Positions 39,839-48,758 of a stretch of 64,000 nt of DNA are shown here, in pieces. This DNA comes from Pseudomonadota bacterium (GTDB lineage Bacteria; Pseudomonadota; Alphaproteobacteria; Rhodospirillales; Magnetospirillaceae): positions 46,311-110,310 of the forward strand of contig JAJXWP010000011.1 in the NCBI GenBank assembly GCA_021781575.1, read 5' to 3'. The stretch's first letter is position 1, and each line of letters begins with the position of its first letter. The notes under the pieces were generated by a model. It did no database searches, was not told the DNA's origin, and saw nothing but the letters and a program-made list of their open reading frames with translations. The translations under genes were made by a program, and so were the position numbers.

Positions 39839-42800
39839 TCAGTTGATGGCCGACAGACCGGCCGTCTGCATACGCTTCCTGTAGTTGCTCATGAAGCTCT
39901 GGAAGCCTTCGGCCTCCTTGATCTTGGCAGCGATTGCCGGCATATCGGGGAGATCGCGGTCGAGCGCGCTGGTCAGCAATGAGAAGCCGTCCTGGTACGA
40001 CGTTCCGGCCATGGCGGGACCGTAAACCCGGCGGAGCATGGCCAGGCCACGCTCGTCATTGCCCAAGCTCAGTGCGGTCGCCCAACTCAACACGAGCTTT
40101 GCCGAGGCGTCATCGAGGGTGGCGTTGCGTTCCGGTCGTGGCACCAGCGCCTCGAAGGCGGCCGCCGCATCCAGCCAGTCCTGCTTGTGCCAATAGATCT
40201 CGGCGCGCAGCAGGTTGGCTTCGGCCGAATCGTCGCCAGCCAGCAGCTGGATGGCATCGGGCACCCGATCGAGATCAGCCAGCGCCCGCGCCTTCAGGTG
40301 GGCCCGCTGCCGCTGCAGATCGGCGGGCAGGCCGCTCATATCGCTATCCTGCAGCGCCTCGACCGCCGCCTGTGGCTGGCGGTCCAGCAGATCAAGCAGG
40401 GCCAGTTGCGAGCCGACGCGCGCCTTGTCGAGCCCCTGCAGACGGAAGGTCACCTGGTGCTTGAGGAGCGCGATGGCGCGACCCAGCAGGTCCACGGAGG
40501 CGAGACGGTCGGCGAGCTTGCGAATCATTTCGTCGCCCTTTGGCCCGGTCGGAGTCAGGTCGCGGAATTCATCGTAGAGGGCAATGGCCGACACCGGCGG
40601 CAGGCTGTCGGCAGCACCGTCCAGGTAAAGTTTGGCGAAGGTGTCGGTCATCATCTTCGTCACCTTCGGCGCATCCCGGTCGTTGGGGTAGTTGTTGGTC
40701 AGCGAGCGGAGCGCCCGCAGGGCATCGGGATAGTCGCCCTGGTCCAGTTCCAGCTGAGCCAGACGGAAAAGCAGGCCGAATTCGAAATCCTCGTCACGCC
40801 AGGCGAACCGCAGGCGATCGAGTTGTTCGACGGCCTCCTTGGGGTTCATCTTGCGCAGCTTCAGTTGCAGTTCCACCGACGCGGCGCTGGCCCTCGCCCG
40901 ATATTCGCGGTTGTCGCCGTCGGCGGCCTGGGCGTAGTTGTCCAACGCCTTGTTGAATTGTCCGGCCATTTCCTCATAAAGGCCATGCAGGTAGTTCAAC
41001 TGTGGTGCTTCGTAGCGGGATGCCGTTTCCCTGTCGAGGATGGCCAGAGCATCTTGCGCCGTCTGATCGTCGCCGGCGGCAATCGCCGCCTCGGCGGCAA
41101 TCGCCGCCAGCGGCCATTTCAGGGCATGCGGGTAGTCCTTGAGCAACGGCAGGCCGACGGCCAGCGCCTTGTCCTGGTCGCCTGGGTTCGGACTGACCGC
41201 GGCTTGGGCGGCGGCGCGCCACATCTGGCTTTCCGCATCGTCCTTGAGCAAAGGGTTGTCGAGATCGGATTGGGCCAGATCCCACTGCCCCATCAACGTT
41301 TCGGCGGCGCCACGCAGGGCGCGAAACGCCCCGGTGTCGACCAGGGTCGGCTCATCGGACGCCGCGATGCGCAGATACCCCAGCGCTTCCGCCGCATATC
41401 CGTTGGCGAAGAAGAACCGGGCGGCTTGCAGATGAGCGAGGCCGCGCCGCGCCTTGGGCACTTCGGCCAGTCCCGCCTGGAGGATTCGCCGTTCGGCGTC
41501 GAACTTGTCAGGGCCACCGCGCTTCCATCCGGCCACGTCGAAGAAGCTGCCGGAGGTGTCCAGTTTGGCCTCTTGCGCCCCGGCACCGATATCCGTCGAC
41601 AGGACGAGACCGGCGCCTTCGGGAAGGCCGATGGTCACGCCGGACCGCGACGACTTCACCTCGAGCCCATCCACATGGGGAACGATGGCCACGCCCTGCG
41701 TCGTCGGCAGCAAATCGAGATCAGGCGTGCTATGGCCGGGATAGACGCCCGCCCCCAAGGGAATCACCGGGACGACCAAAATCCTGTCGCCCACTTCCGG
41801 ATCGGCAAGCGAAACCACGCTGCCGGCATCGGCCACGGCGAGGGAGATGCCGATCCCACTGGGCAAACTGGCCGGGGCGGTCACCGCGATGGGTTGCCTG
41901 GGTTCGCCGGGCCGGTTGATCAGGTCGATCACCCACAGAAGCCCATCGCGCCGCACGCTTGGCGTGTAGTCTGGCTGAACCACCAGCCGCAGGACTGTCG
42001 CTTCTTTTACCGGCAGTTGCTCCACCGATTTGACCGCTTCGCCGCCGAGGCGGTGCAGAAGGGCCGTATCGACTTCCTCATGCCGGTCGAACACCACCCA
42101 CAAATACCCGGCCCGCTCGAATACCGCCGCCGCCACGGGCTTGTCCCAGGATACGCTGAGACTGAATACCTTCTCCGGCGCAGCCGGGGTGGGTGCCGCT
42201 GCGGCCTTGGGCGGAAGGCCGGCGGCCTGGACGGTCGCCGTCGGCGCCGAAGCGTGTTTGCCGCGCGATTTGGCCTCGGGCACGGACTTCACCGGCGACG
42301 GACCGGGCCCGGCCGCGGCAAGGCTCTCCGATGGAAGCGTAGGCCGCTCCTGGCGCAGGAGCGGGCGCAACGCTGGCAAGGCGACGTCGGCGCCCGGCGG
42401 CGGCGCCAGAGGCGTCTTCTCCTCGGCGGCATCGGCCGGTCCCCGCGAGTCTGCCGCCCGCACCACATCGACGACCACTTTCTTGCCCGACAGGAAGTGC
42501 CGCAGCCGGGCCGTCTTGGGAACAGACAGTACGACCGTGGTGGCGCGACTGCCGGTGCTGGTCGACAGAACGCCGATGTCGGAGGGCAGGGAGCCCCGCA
42601 CTCCCGCCATGTCAAGCCGGGCCGGCCGGGCGAAGACGATGGTGGCCCGGCCACCCTGCTGCTTCACCTCGTAGTCCACCGCCTGCGGCCAGTCAAACAC
42701 CAGCCGGTTGTAGGTCCCGTGCTCGCCGGCCCTTACCGCTACGGTCGGAGATCCCCCGGCCCGTTCCGGGGAAGCGGTCCTGGCGGCCGAACCCGAGGAG

Positions 42801-43300
42801 TTTGCAGTGGAAGGCGCCGCCGGCAGCGGCGCCGGTGCCGAAGGCAGCAGCGAGACCGGCCCGGCAGCGCCGGCCACGGATGGCGGCGGCTGATTCGAAG
42901 CGCTGGCAGGGTTGGAACCCGGCAGGTCCACCAAGTCGATCACCACCGAATTATTCTTCCCGGCAAACGCCTTGACCTGGACCGGATGGGCAAGCGGCAG
43001 GGTGGCAGTCTTGTGGTCGGCACTGATCGATACACTGCGCAGGTAATTCGCCAGAGGCCGCAAGACGGCGCGGAAATCACCGCTCACCGGGTGATCAAAG
43101 CGCAACACCAGTTCGCCGTTGATTACATCGGCGGAATAATTGACCGGCTCGCTCCAATCGAACACCAGCCGGGCATATCCCTCATGCAGTGCGCCGCGTG
43201 GCGGTGTCTGGGCGACGGCTGGACGGGCCGAGGCCAGGACAAGTACGGCCAGAAGGAGCAGAAGAACGACAGTGGCTGGTCGGCAGGCGATCCGCCCCAT
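39839..43300 (-). CDS. large exported AMIN-like / TPR-solenoid protein
   Basis: The 1153-residue protein starts with a signal peptide (PATVVLLLLLAVLVLASARPAVAQ). The N-terminal half has at least three AMIN-like beta repeats: YARLVFDWSEPVNYSADVINGELVLRFDHPV, YNRLVFDWPQAVDYEVKQQGGRATIVFARPA, and SVSWDKPVAAAVFERAGYLWVVFDRHEE in outline. Pro/Ala-rich linkers separate them. The C-terminal half is a helical TPR-like solenoid (LAHLQAARFFFANGYAAEALGYLRIAA; LFRLAQLELDQGDYPDALRALRSLTNNYPN). AMIN domains bind peptidoglycan or target periplasmic machines. It lies downstream of cheYZ, so an envelope role in motility is inferred. The upstream ATG at 43327 is an alternative start. Confidence 0.82.
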   Translation of the reverse strand: MGRIACRPATVVLLLLLAVLVLASARPAVAQTPPRGALHEGYARLVFDWSEPVNYSADVINGELVLRFDHPVSGDFRAVLRPLANYLRSVSISADHKTATLPLAHPVQVKAFAGKNNSVVIDLVDLPGSNPASASNQPPPSVAGAAGPVSLLPSAPAPLPAAPSTANSSGSAARTASPERAGGSPTVAVRAGEHGTYNRLVFDWPQAVDYEVKQQGGRATIVFARPARLDMAGVRGSLPSDIGVLSTSTGSRATTVVLSVPKTARLRHFLSGKKVVVDVVRAADSRGPADAAEEKTPLAPPPGADVALPALRPLLRQERPTLPSESLAAAGPGPSPVKSVPEAKSRGKHASAPTATVQAAGLPPKAAAAPTPAAPEKVFSLSVSWDKPVAAAVFERAGYLWVVFDRHEEVDTALLHRLGGEAVKSVEQLPVKEATVLRLVVQPDYTPSVRRDGLLWVIDLINRPGEPRQPIAVTAPASLPSGIGISLAVADAGSVVSLADPEVGDRILVVPVIPLGAGVYPGHSTPDLDLLPTTQGVAIVPHVDGLEVKSSRSGVTIGLPEGAGLVLSTDIGAGAQEAKLDTSGSFFDVAGWKRGGPDKFDAERRILQAGLAEVPKARRGLAHLQAARFFFANGYAAEALGYLRIAASDEPTLVDTGAFRALRGAAETLMGQWDLAQSDLDNPLLKDDAESQMWRAAAQAAVSPNPGDQDKALAVGLPLLKDYPHALKWPLAAIAAEAAIAAGDDQTAQDALAILDRETASRYEAPQLNYLHGLYEEMAGQFNKALDNYAQAADGDNREYRARASAASVELQLKLRKMNPKEAVEQLDRLRFAWRDEDFEFGLLFRLAQLELDQGDYPDALRALRSLTNNYPNDRDAPKVTKMMTDTFAKLYLDGAADSLPPVSAIALYDEFRDLTPTGPKGDEMIRKLADRLASVDLLGRAIALLKHQVTFRLQGLDKARVGSQLALLDLLDRQPQAAVEALQDSDMSGLPADLQRQRAHLKARALADLDRVPDAIQLLAGDDSAEANLLRAEIYWHKQDWLDAAAAFEALVPRPERNATLDDASAKLVLSWATALSLGNDERGLAMLRRVYGPAMAGTSYQDGFSLLTSALDRDLPDMPAIAAKIKEAEGFQSFMSNYRKRMQTAGLSAIN

Positions 43301-43415
43301 GCCGCAGTCCCGAGTCTGCCTCATCCCGGCGCAACGGACATCTCCCCGCCGCCGGGGTCTTTCCTCCTGTCGGCGACCAGGGTGGCGGCTCGGGTGAAAA
43401 CCGAGAGCCGCCATG

Positions 43416-44066
43416 TCAGCTATTGTTGAACAACGCGTCGATGGCGGCCTGATCGTGAGCCTTGTCGGGTAGCTGGGGGCCGTTCAGCAGGTCATCGTCG
43501 GTCGCCGCCGGCTGCTCCGCCGAAGGCGACTGGTCCGAATGCGACGCGCTTTTGAACTCTGGCCCGAAGGCGGCAACCAGGCCTTCGATGCGATCTTCGA
43601 TATGCTTGAGTGCGCGGACCACTTTGCTGATGCGTTGGCCGGTGATGTCCTGGAAGTTGCACGCCTCGTAAATTGTCGTGGTCGCCTCGGTCAGCGCCTG
43701 GCGTTGCGCGGCCGGCAGATCGGTGGCCAGCTCCTCCAGCTTTTCCGCCGCGTCGAGGATGCCGTTGGTTGCCGCCTCGGTGGCGCCGATGATGGCGTCC
43801 AATTCGTCCGTAGCGGACGCGATGTAGTGCGCCTGGATGTCTTGCGGCCTCAGCTGCGCGATTTCGGCCTTGGCGCGCTGGATATAGGCGGCCAGGGCCT
43901 CGACCTCCTGGTACAGCTTGAGATCGGCGGCGGAAATCTCGCCCGACAACGACATCAGAAGGGAACGCACCACATCGCCGACGTCCTCGACCCTGACCAA
44001 GTCCCCCTGCTCCTTGCGCAGAGTTTCGAGATGCAGCGTCAGGTCGCGGTCAACCGTCGCCGGCAT
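43416..44066 (-). CDS. cheZ: chemotaxis protein phosphatase CheZ
   Basis: CheZ removes phosphate from CheY-P. The 216-residue protein is a long helical hairpin with the catalytic region IYEACNFQDITGQRISKVVRALKHIEDRI; the usual active-site Gln/Asp are in NFQDITGQR. It ends with DQAAIDALFNNS, matching the C-terminal CheY-binding peptide of CheZ. Length is standard. AGAGGAG precedes the ATG at 44066. The gene follows cheY by 24 bp. Confidence 0.92.
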   Translation of the reverse strand: MPATVDRDLTLHLETLRKEQGDLVRVEDVGDVVRSLLMSLSGEISAADLKLYQEVEALAAYIQRAKAEIAQLRPQDIQAHYIASATDELDAIIGATEAATNGILDAAEKLEELATDLPAAQRQALTEATTTIYEACNFQDITGQRISKVVRALKHIEDRIEGLVAAFGPEFKSASHSDQSPSAEQPAATDDDLLNGPQLPDKAHDQAAIDALFNNS

Positions 44067-44090
44067 GACAGTCTCCTCTAGCCTGCCAGG

Positions 44091-44477
44091 TTAAAACTCC
44101 CCAAGCACGCTCACCATCTTGGCCTGCAAAGTCTCGGCGTTGAACGGCTTGACGATATAGTTGGACACGCCCGCTTCCTTGGCGGCGATGACGTTTTCCG
44201 ACTTCGATTCCGCCGTCACCATGATGAAGGGGGTGCTCTTCAGTTTGGGATCGGCCCGAACTTCGCGCAGCAACTGCAGGCCGGTCATCGGTTCCATGTT
44301 CCAGTCTGAAATCACCAGACCGAAATTGCCGCCACGCAGCATCTGCAGGGCCATCGAGCCATCAGTTGCCTCTTCGATGTTCACGAACCCCAACTGCCTT
44401 AGAAGATTGCGGATGATGCGCAACATCGTCTTGTAGTCGTCCACAATCAAGATATGCATATTCTTGTCGACAGCCAT
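44091..44477 (-). CDS. cheY: chemotaxis response regulator CheY
   Basis: CheY-P binds the flagellar motor switch and changes rotation. The 128-residue single receiver domain has acidic ILIVDDYKTM, the phospho-Asp in GLVISDWNMEPMTG, Thr in IMVTAES, and Lys in YIVKPFNAETL. It lacks an output domain. The gene sits between motE-like and cheZ; 44478-44598 upstream has no gene. Confidence 0.96.
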   Translation of the reverse strand: MAVDKNMHILIVDDYKTMLRIIRNLLRQLGFVNIEEATDGSMALQMLRGGNFGLVISDWNMEPMTGLQLLREVRADPKLKSTPFIMVTAESKSENVIAAKEAGVSNYIVKPFNAETLQAKMVSVLGEF

Positions 44478-44598
44478 CCGTCACTCCTTCAAGCCCCCCA
44501 AGGGCAAGACACCATCACCGCAAGACATGCAACAATGGTATTGCGATCATAGTTAATATACGGAACTCCAGCGCGATCAAGCGATTTCACGCGCCCCA

Positions 44599-45429
44599 TC
44601 AACCGCCACCTTGCCCCTCCACCTTCGCCGCACGGCGCACTGCGATTGCATCGGTGATGGTCTTGGCCTTCATCGGATCCATCGATTCCATGATCGGCGC
44701 GACCTTTTGCTCCTTCATATGGGTCAAGACCCCCAGGAGAACGGGCATATCAAGCTGTTCAAATATTTTCGCCGCATCCTTTGGTTTCATATTCTCATAG
44801 ATCTTGACCAGGCTCTTCATCTTGCTGTCGTCCTGGGCATCCACCTGCTTCAACATGGATTGGATGTTGGCTTGCAAGGCCTTCATCTCGGAGATCTTCT
44901 TGTCGATGCGGTCTTCCGCCGCCTTCACCAGATTCTGTCGGAGTTCCAGGTCGTGTTGTCGCGCGTCCAAGGCCTCACGGCGCTCAGACAGCTTTTGCAG
45001 GACATCGATTTCGCTGGGCGTGAAGGTCGGGGGCTCGCCCTCGCCGGAGGTCGGCTCAGGCACGGCCGGCGGCGGCGGAGCGGCGGCGGGGGTGGTGCCG
45101 GTGGTCGGCGGCGGAGAGGCCTCGCCCGCGGTGGCCGACGCAGCGGTGGTCGCCGACGCACCATCGGCGGCAAAGCCCGGTGATCGCTGGCCGCGCCGGC
45201 GGCCGCCAGGCGGCGGCGGCTGCTGGGCTTCCGACTGGTTGACCGATACCGACGGAACCGGGACGGTCGACAAGCCTCTCCAGATGTCGTTGACCCGCAC
45301 CGACAGCATGAGGGCGGCGACGAAGATGGTGACCGGAAGCAGCCGGATATGGGGAACACCACCCCGCCCGGGGCGCTTGCGCGATTTTGCGTCGCTTGCC
45401 GCCGACCCCTTCCTGCCCTTGCCCGCCAT
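44599..45429 (-). CDS. MotE-like protein (MgtE N-domain, flagellar)
   Basis: The 276-residue protein has one N-terminal membrane helix (IRLLPVTIFVAALMLSVRV), a Pro/Ala/Thr-rich periplasmic linker (about 70-130), a coiled coil (LQKLSERREALDARQHDLELRQNLVKAAEDRIDKKI) and an MgtE-N-type C-terminus (LVKIYENMKPKDAAKIFEQLDMPVLLGVLTHMKEQKVAPIMESMDP in outline). This is the organisation of MotE, described in Rhizobiales as a chaperone for MotC. It stands between DUF6468 and cheY in the fliL-fliM cluster. Confidence 0.88.
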   Translation of the reverse strand: MAGKGRKGSAASDAKSRKRPGRGGVPHIRLLPVTIFVAALMLSVRVNDIWRGLSTVPVPSVSVNQSEAQQPPPPGGRRRGQRSPGFAADGASATTAASATAGEASPPPTTGTTPAAAPPPPAVPEPTSGEGEPPTFTPSEIDVLQKLSERREALDARQHDLELRQNLVKAAEDRIDKKISEMKALQANIQSMLKQVDAQDDSKMKSLVKIYENMKPKDAAKIFEQLDMPVLLGVLTHMKEQKVAPIMESMDPMKAKTITDAIAVRRAAKVEGQGGG

Positions 45430-45447
45430 GGTGATCGCCTTCCGTCT

Positions 45448-45924
45448 TCAGCGAACGGCCTGCAGAGCGCGCAGCAATTCGCGCTCGGCTTCCGAACGTT
45501 CGTCTTCGATCTCGCCTTGCGTCGCTGCCGGAGAGACGGCGGCCGGAGCCGGGCGCCCGGCCATCGGCCGCGAGGCGGCTGCCGGCGAGGGCTTGGCTTC
45601 GGTTCGCGCGGCGCGTACCGCCTCTTCCAGGCGATTGGCCATGCTGTCGGCACGCTCGATCATGAATGCCAAGTCATCGCGCAGGGATTGCGCCTTCTCT
45701 ACCCGCTCCTGCAAGGTCGATCCTGCCTCTTCGGCGGCGCGGCGCAGCTTCGGTATGCCCGCTTCGGCCCGTGCCGTGGCGTCATTGAAGGCGGCCACCA
45801 GCTTGGCCATTTCATCGCGATTCTTGCGCAGCTGATTGAGCCGGCCATTGAGGATCATCGCGTAGACGATGGTAGCGGCAAGCAGGATGGCGACGATCAC
45901 GTCAAGAACGAGCTTGTAGTCCAT
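45448..45924 (-). CDS. DUF6468 flagellar protein
   Basis: The 158-residue protein begins with a membrane helix (LVLDVIVAILLAATIVYAMIL) and a cytosolic or periplasmic helical part (NGRLNQLRKNRDEMAKLVAAFNDATARAEAGIPKLRRAAEEAG). The C-terminus is Ala/Pro-rich. This is the DUF6468 domain found between fliM and motE in alphaproteobacteria. The start overlaps the fliM stop by 1 nt (TGATG). A motor-associated role is inferred from conserved position. Confidence 0.88.
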   Translation of the reverse strand: MDYKLVLDVIVAILLAATIVYAMILNGRLNQLRKNRDEMAKLVAAFNDATARAEAGIPKLRRAAEEAGSTLQERVEKAQSLRDDLAFMIERADSMANRLEEAVRAARTEAKPSPAAASRPMAGRPAPAAVSPAATQGEIEDERSEAERELLRALQAVR

Positions 45925-47126
45925 CAGACTTTCTCCTTCTTGACCTTTTCGTCGATACGAATGGCGATGCGATTCCCTTTCCGTCCCATTTTTCCGCCGA
46001 ACATCGGCACGTCGCCGCAGCGCAATTCAACCGTCGACTCGGGCACCGCGTTCAGCATGATCTTCGAACCGACCCGCAAATTGAGGATGTCGCGAAGCGG
46101 CATCACCTGTTCGTCGAGGACCGCCTCCATCTCAACCTCGGTCATCCATAGCTCCTCGGCCAAGTGTGTCTCCCAAATGGAATCTCGGCCGAACTTCTCG
46201 CCCATGAACATCTGCAGCAGCAGTTCGCGGACGGGCTCGAGGGTGGCGTAAGGGAGCATCAGCTCGAGGCGGCCGCCCCGATCTTCCATGTCGATCCTGA
46301 GCTTGGCCACGATGGCGGCGTTGCTCGGGCGGGAAATGGTGGCGAAGCGCGGGTTGGTCTCGAGGCGGTCGAAGCGGAAGGTGACCGGAGACAGTGGATC
46401 GAACGCCGCCGACAGGTCGGCCAGCACCACATGCACCATGCGCTCGACCAGGTTGCGTTCGATGGTGGTGTATGGGCGTCCTTCGATGCGCATGGCGGCG
46501 GTGCCGCGCCGCCCGCCCAGCAGGACATCGACGATCGAATAGATGAGCGACGAATCGACGGTCAGCAGACCGTAGTTGTCCCATTCCTCGGCCTTGAACA
46601 CGCCGAGCATGGCCGGCAACGGAATGGAGTTCAAATAGTCGCCGAAGCGCAAGGAGAGGATATTGTCGAGCGAAACCTCCACGTTGTCCGAAGTGAAGTT
46701 GCGCATGCTGGTCGACATCATGCGCACCAGCCGGTCGAACACCACTTCCAGCATGGGCAGGCGTTCGTAGGACACCAGTGCCGAATTGAGGATGGCCTGG
46801 ATGCCCGAACGCTCGCCTTCGCCCTCGTGCGCTTCGTCGAAACCGAGCAGGGAGTCGATTTCGTCCTGGTTCAGCACGCGGGCTGAACTGCCCGCACCCA
46901 GCCCGCTGGACTCGGCGGCGTCCTCACCGTCGGAACTGCCGAGCATGGCCTCCCACTCGGCGGCCATGGCATCGGCATCGCCGCCACCATCCTCGCCGCC
47001 GGCCGCCGGCCCGTCGCCGTCGTCGTCGCCGGCCATGGCGGCCCATTCCTTCATGAGGGCTTCTTCGTCCTCGGCGGTACGGCCTTCGCCACCCATTTCG
47101 CTGTCATCCGACATCGCGGAGTCCAT
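45924..47126 (-). CDS. fliM: flagellar motor switch protein FliM
   Basis: FliM is the central switch component that binds CheY-P. The 400-residue protein has the CheC-like core (SNFTSDN...YDRLVRMMSTS-type segments; PLPAMLGVFKAEEWDNYGLLTVDSSLIYSIVDVLLGG) and the C-terminal SpoA domain (MPLRDILNLRVGSKIMLN). The CheY-binding peptide LNQDEIDSLLGF is at about residues 85-96 rather than at the N-terminus. Before it is an acidic extension with two EWxAM units (KEWAAM at about 26-31, AEWEAM at about 56-61). It is coupled to DUF6468 and follows fliL by 3 bp. Confidence 0.96.
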   Translation of the reverse strand: MDSAMSDDSEMGGEGRTAEDEEALMKEWAAMAGDDDGDGPAAGGEDGGGDADAMAAEWEAMLGSSDGEDAAESSGLGAGSSARVLNQDEIDSLLGFDEAHEGEGERSGIQAILNSALVSYERLPMLEVVFDRLVRMMSTSMRNFTSDNVEVSLDNILSLRFGDYLNSIPLPAMLGVFKAEEWDNYGLLTVDSSLIYSIVDVLLGGRRGTAAMRIEGRPYTTIERNLVERMVHVVLADLSAAFDPLSPVTFRFDRLETNPRFATISRPSNAAIVAKLRIDMEDRGGRLELMLPYATLEPVRELLLQMFMGEKFGRDSIWETHLAEELWMTEVEMEAVLDEQVMPLRDILNLRVGSKIMLNAVPESTVELRCGDVPMFGGKMGRKGNRIAIRIDEKVKKEKV

Positions 47127-47129
47127 TCG

Positions 47130-47690
47130 TTACTGAACCAGCATTTCCTTGAACAATACGTCGTTCACCTTGGCTGGTTTCACCGCGTTGTTGACGCGGG
47201 CCAACAATTCCTCACGCAGCCGGAGCATTCCTGCCGAGCCTTGCAAGTCCTCGATCCGCAGCTCGCGCAGATAGACCTGGAAGTTGTCGATAATGCGCGG
47301 CATCACTGCCTCGATCTTGGAGACATCCAGGGGATTGTCCAGTTCGAGGCTGACCCTGATCTTGAGAAAGTTCTGCCGACGCCCGGTCGTATTAAGGTTC
47401 ACGAGGATTTCCGGCAAGTCGTAGAAGACCGCAGGCTGCACCTCTCCTTTGTTCTTTCCTTGCTGAGCGGCATCCGCCGTGGCCTTCTTTTCGCTTTTCG
47501 TCGCGTGCAGCAAAGGATCGAGCAGGCCGGAAAAATAGGCGCCGGCAGCGGCACCGACGACCAACAGCAGTGGCAGGACGATGAAGAGAATCAGCTTCTT
47601 CTTACTACTACTACCGCCACCGGAAGATGGCGCATCGGATTCTTCGGAGAGGTCACCTTCATCGAAATCTTCTTCAAGGTCTTCGGCCAT
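47130..47690 (-). CDS. fliL: flagellar basal-body associated protein FliL
   Basis: FliL supports stator function and torque. The 186-residue protein has an acidic cytosolic start (MAEDLEEDFDEGDLSEES), a membrane helix (KLILFIVLPLLLVVGAAAGAYF), and a periplasmic domain with the FliL signature (FYDLPEILVNLNTTGRRQNFLKIRVSLEL in outline; RELRIEDLQGSAGMLRLREELLARVN). It is the first gene of the fliL-fliM-DUF6468-motE-cheY-cheZ series and is divergent from flgF. Confidence 0.93.
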   Translation of the reverse strand: MAEDLEEDFDEGDLSEESDAPSSGGGSSSKKKLILFIVLPLLLVVGAAAGAYFSGLLDPLLHATKSEKKATADAAQQGKNKGEVQPAVFYDLPEILVNLNTTGRRQNFLKIRVSLELDNPLDVSKIEAVMPRIIDNFQVYLRELRIEDLQGSAGMLRLREELLARVNNAVKPAKVNDVLFKEMLVQ

Positions 47691-47999
47691 GGTCCTTCGC
47701 CCCTATCGGGCCGCCTTGGCCCCGCCAGGTCATGACGATTTTCCCGGCCGCAGGCCCGGAGTCAGTCATTGTGGACTTTAGCCGCCGCCGGTTAATAAGG
47801 CGTTGATATATTCCCCTCGGCTTGGTGACAAGCCATTTCCCACCGGGCAATAACTGCCCGGCATGGCTTGCCCCAAGGCACCCGCGGCCATGCCCGTTAC
47901 GCCGTTCAAACCGATGAAACGGCTGCCCTTTCCGCAGGGCGGCATGCCTGGCATAGCTTCTGCATGTGCATTGCCGAACGTTTCTCAGGACCGCATAGC
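47691..47999. promoter_or_regulatory. divergent fliL/flgF promoter region
   Basis: These 309 bp hold no gene but several signals: a CtrA-like TTAA-N7-TTGA (47792-47806), a 7-bp stem CCGGGCA/TGCCCGG (47839-47857), and a GG-N10-GC element, TGGCAT-N5-CTGCA (47949-47964), 36 bp before flgF, which resembles a sigma-54 promoter. The sigma-54 assignment is weak because the -12 box deviates. Confidence 0.4.
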
Positions 48000-48743
48000 A
48001 TGGAAAACACCTCCTACGTCGCCCTTTCCCGCCAGGCCGCTCTGTGGCGCCAAATGGAAGTGGTGGCCAACAACATGGCCAACGTCAATACCCCCGCCTA
48101 CAAGGCCGAGCAGGTGATGTTCACTGACTATGTGGCGAAGACCAAATCGGCGGACAGCCCGTTCGGCCGCAACGTGGCGTTCGTCCGCGACCTGGCCACC
48201 ATCCGCGACACGCGCGAAGGCCCGATGATCAAGACCGACGCGCCGCTCGACATCGCCATCCACGGCGAAGGCTACTTCACCATCGACACGCCGGCCGGCC
48301 AGCGTTACAGCCGCGAAGGCCATTTCCATCTGGACGAGAACGGCATGGTGGTCACCTCGTCCGGCTACCCGGTACTGCAGCAGAACAATACGCCGATCAT
48401 CGTGGCTCCCAACGAGTCGCAGATCAACATCGCCGGAGACGGCACGGTGTCGACGGAAAACGGCGTTATCGGCAAGTTCCAGATCGTCAAGTTCGACAAC
48501 GAGCAGGATCTGCGCAAGGCGGGCGACGGAATGTACCAGACTACCGCCAACCCGACGACGATGGACGTTCCCACCCTCACCCAGGGCATGCTCGAACAAT
48601 CCAACGTCCAGCCGGTCCTCGAAATGACCCACATGATGACCATCATGCGCGATTACCAAGGCGTGCAACAGATGCTTCAAGGCGAATACGACCGCCAGAT
48701 GAAGGCGATGCCGATCCTATCCCAGTCGCAGCAGACGGCGTAA
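48000..48743 (+). CDS. flgF: flagellar basal-body rod protein FlgF
   Basis: FlgF is a distal rod subunit. The 247-residue protein has the rod N-terminus (RQAALWRQMEVVANNMANVNTPAYKAEQ), the central LDIAIHGEGYFTIDTPAGQRYSREGHF, and the C-terminus QGMLEQSNVQPVLEMTHMMTIMRDYQGVQ in outline. The frame is open upstream to 47868, but the family start is the ATG at 48000. The gene is first in flgFGAH and 15 bp before flgG. Confidence 0.95.
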   Translation: MENTSYVALSRQAALWRQMEVVANNMANVNTPAYKAEQVMFTDYVAKTKSADSPFGRNVAFVRDLATIRDTREGPMIKTDAPLDIAIHGEGYFTIDTPAGQRYSREGHFHLDENGMVVTSSGYPVLQQNNTPIIVAPNESQINIAGDGTVSTENGVIGKFQIVKFDNEQDLRKAGDGMYQTTANPTTMDVPTLTQGMLEQSNVQPVLEMTHMMTIMRDYQGVQQMLQGEYDRQMKAMPILSQSQQTA

Positions 48744-48758
48744 GAAAGGAACGATGCA

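Noticed and set aside
40187..43429. 1080-codon open frame opposite the AMIN/TPR gene
   Set aside because: The minus-strand protein has a signal peptide and repeats that make sense, while this frame is rich in Arg/Gly/Gln with no recognisable fold.
47949..47964. Sigma-54 promoter before flgF
   Set aside because: GG-N10-GC spacing fits, but the -12 box CTGCA deviates from TTGCA and no enhancer site or RpoN activator is visible; kept only as a weak note in the region entry.
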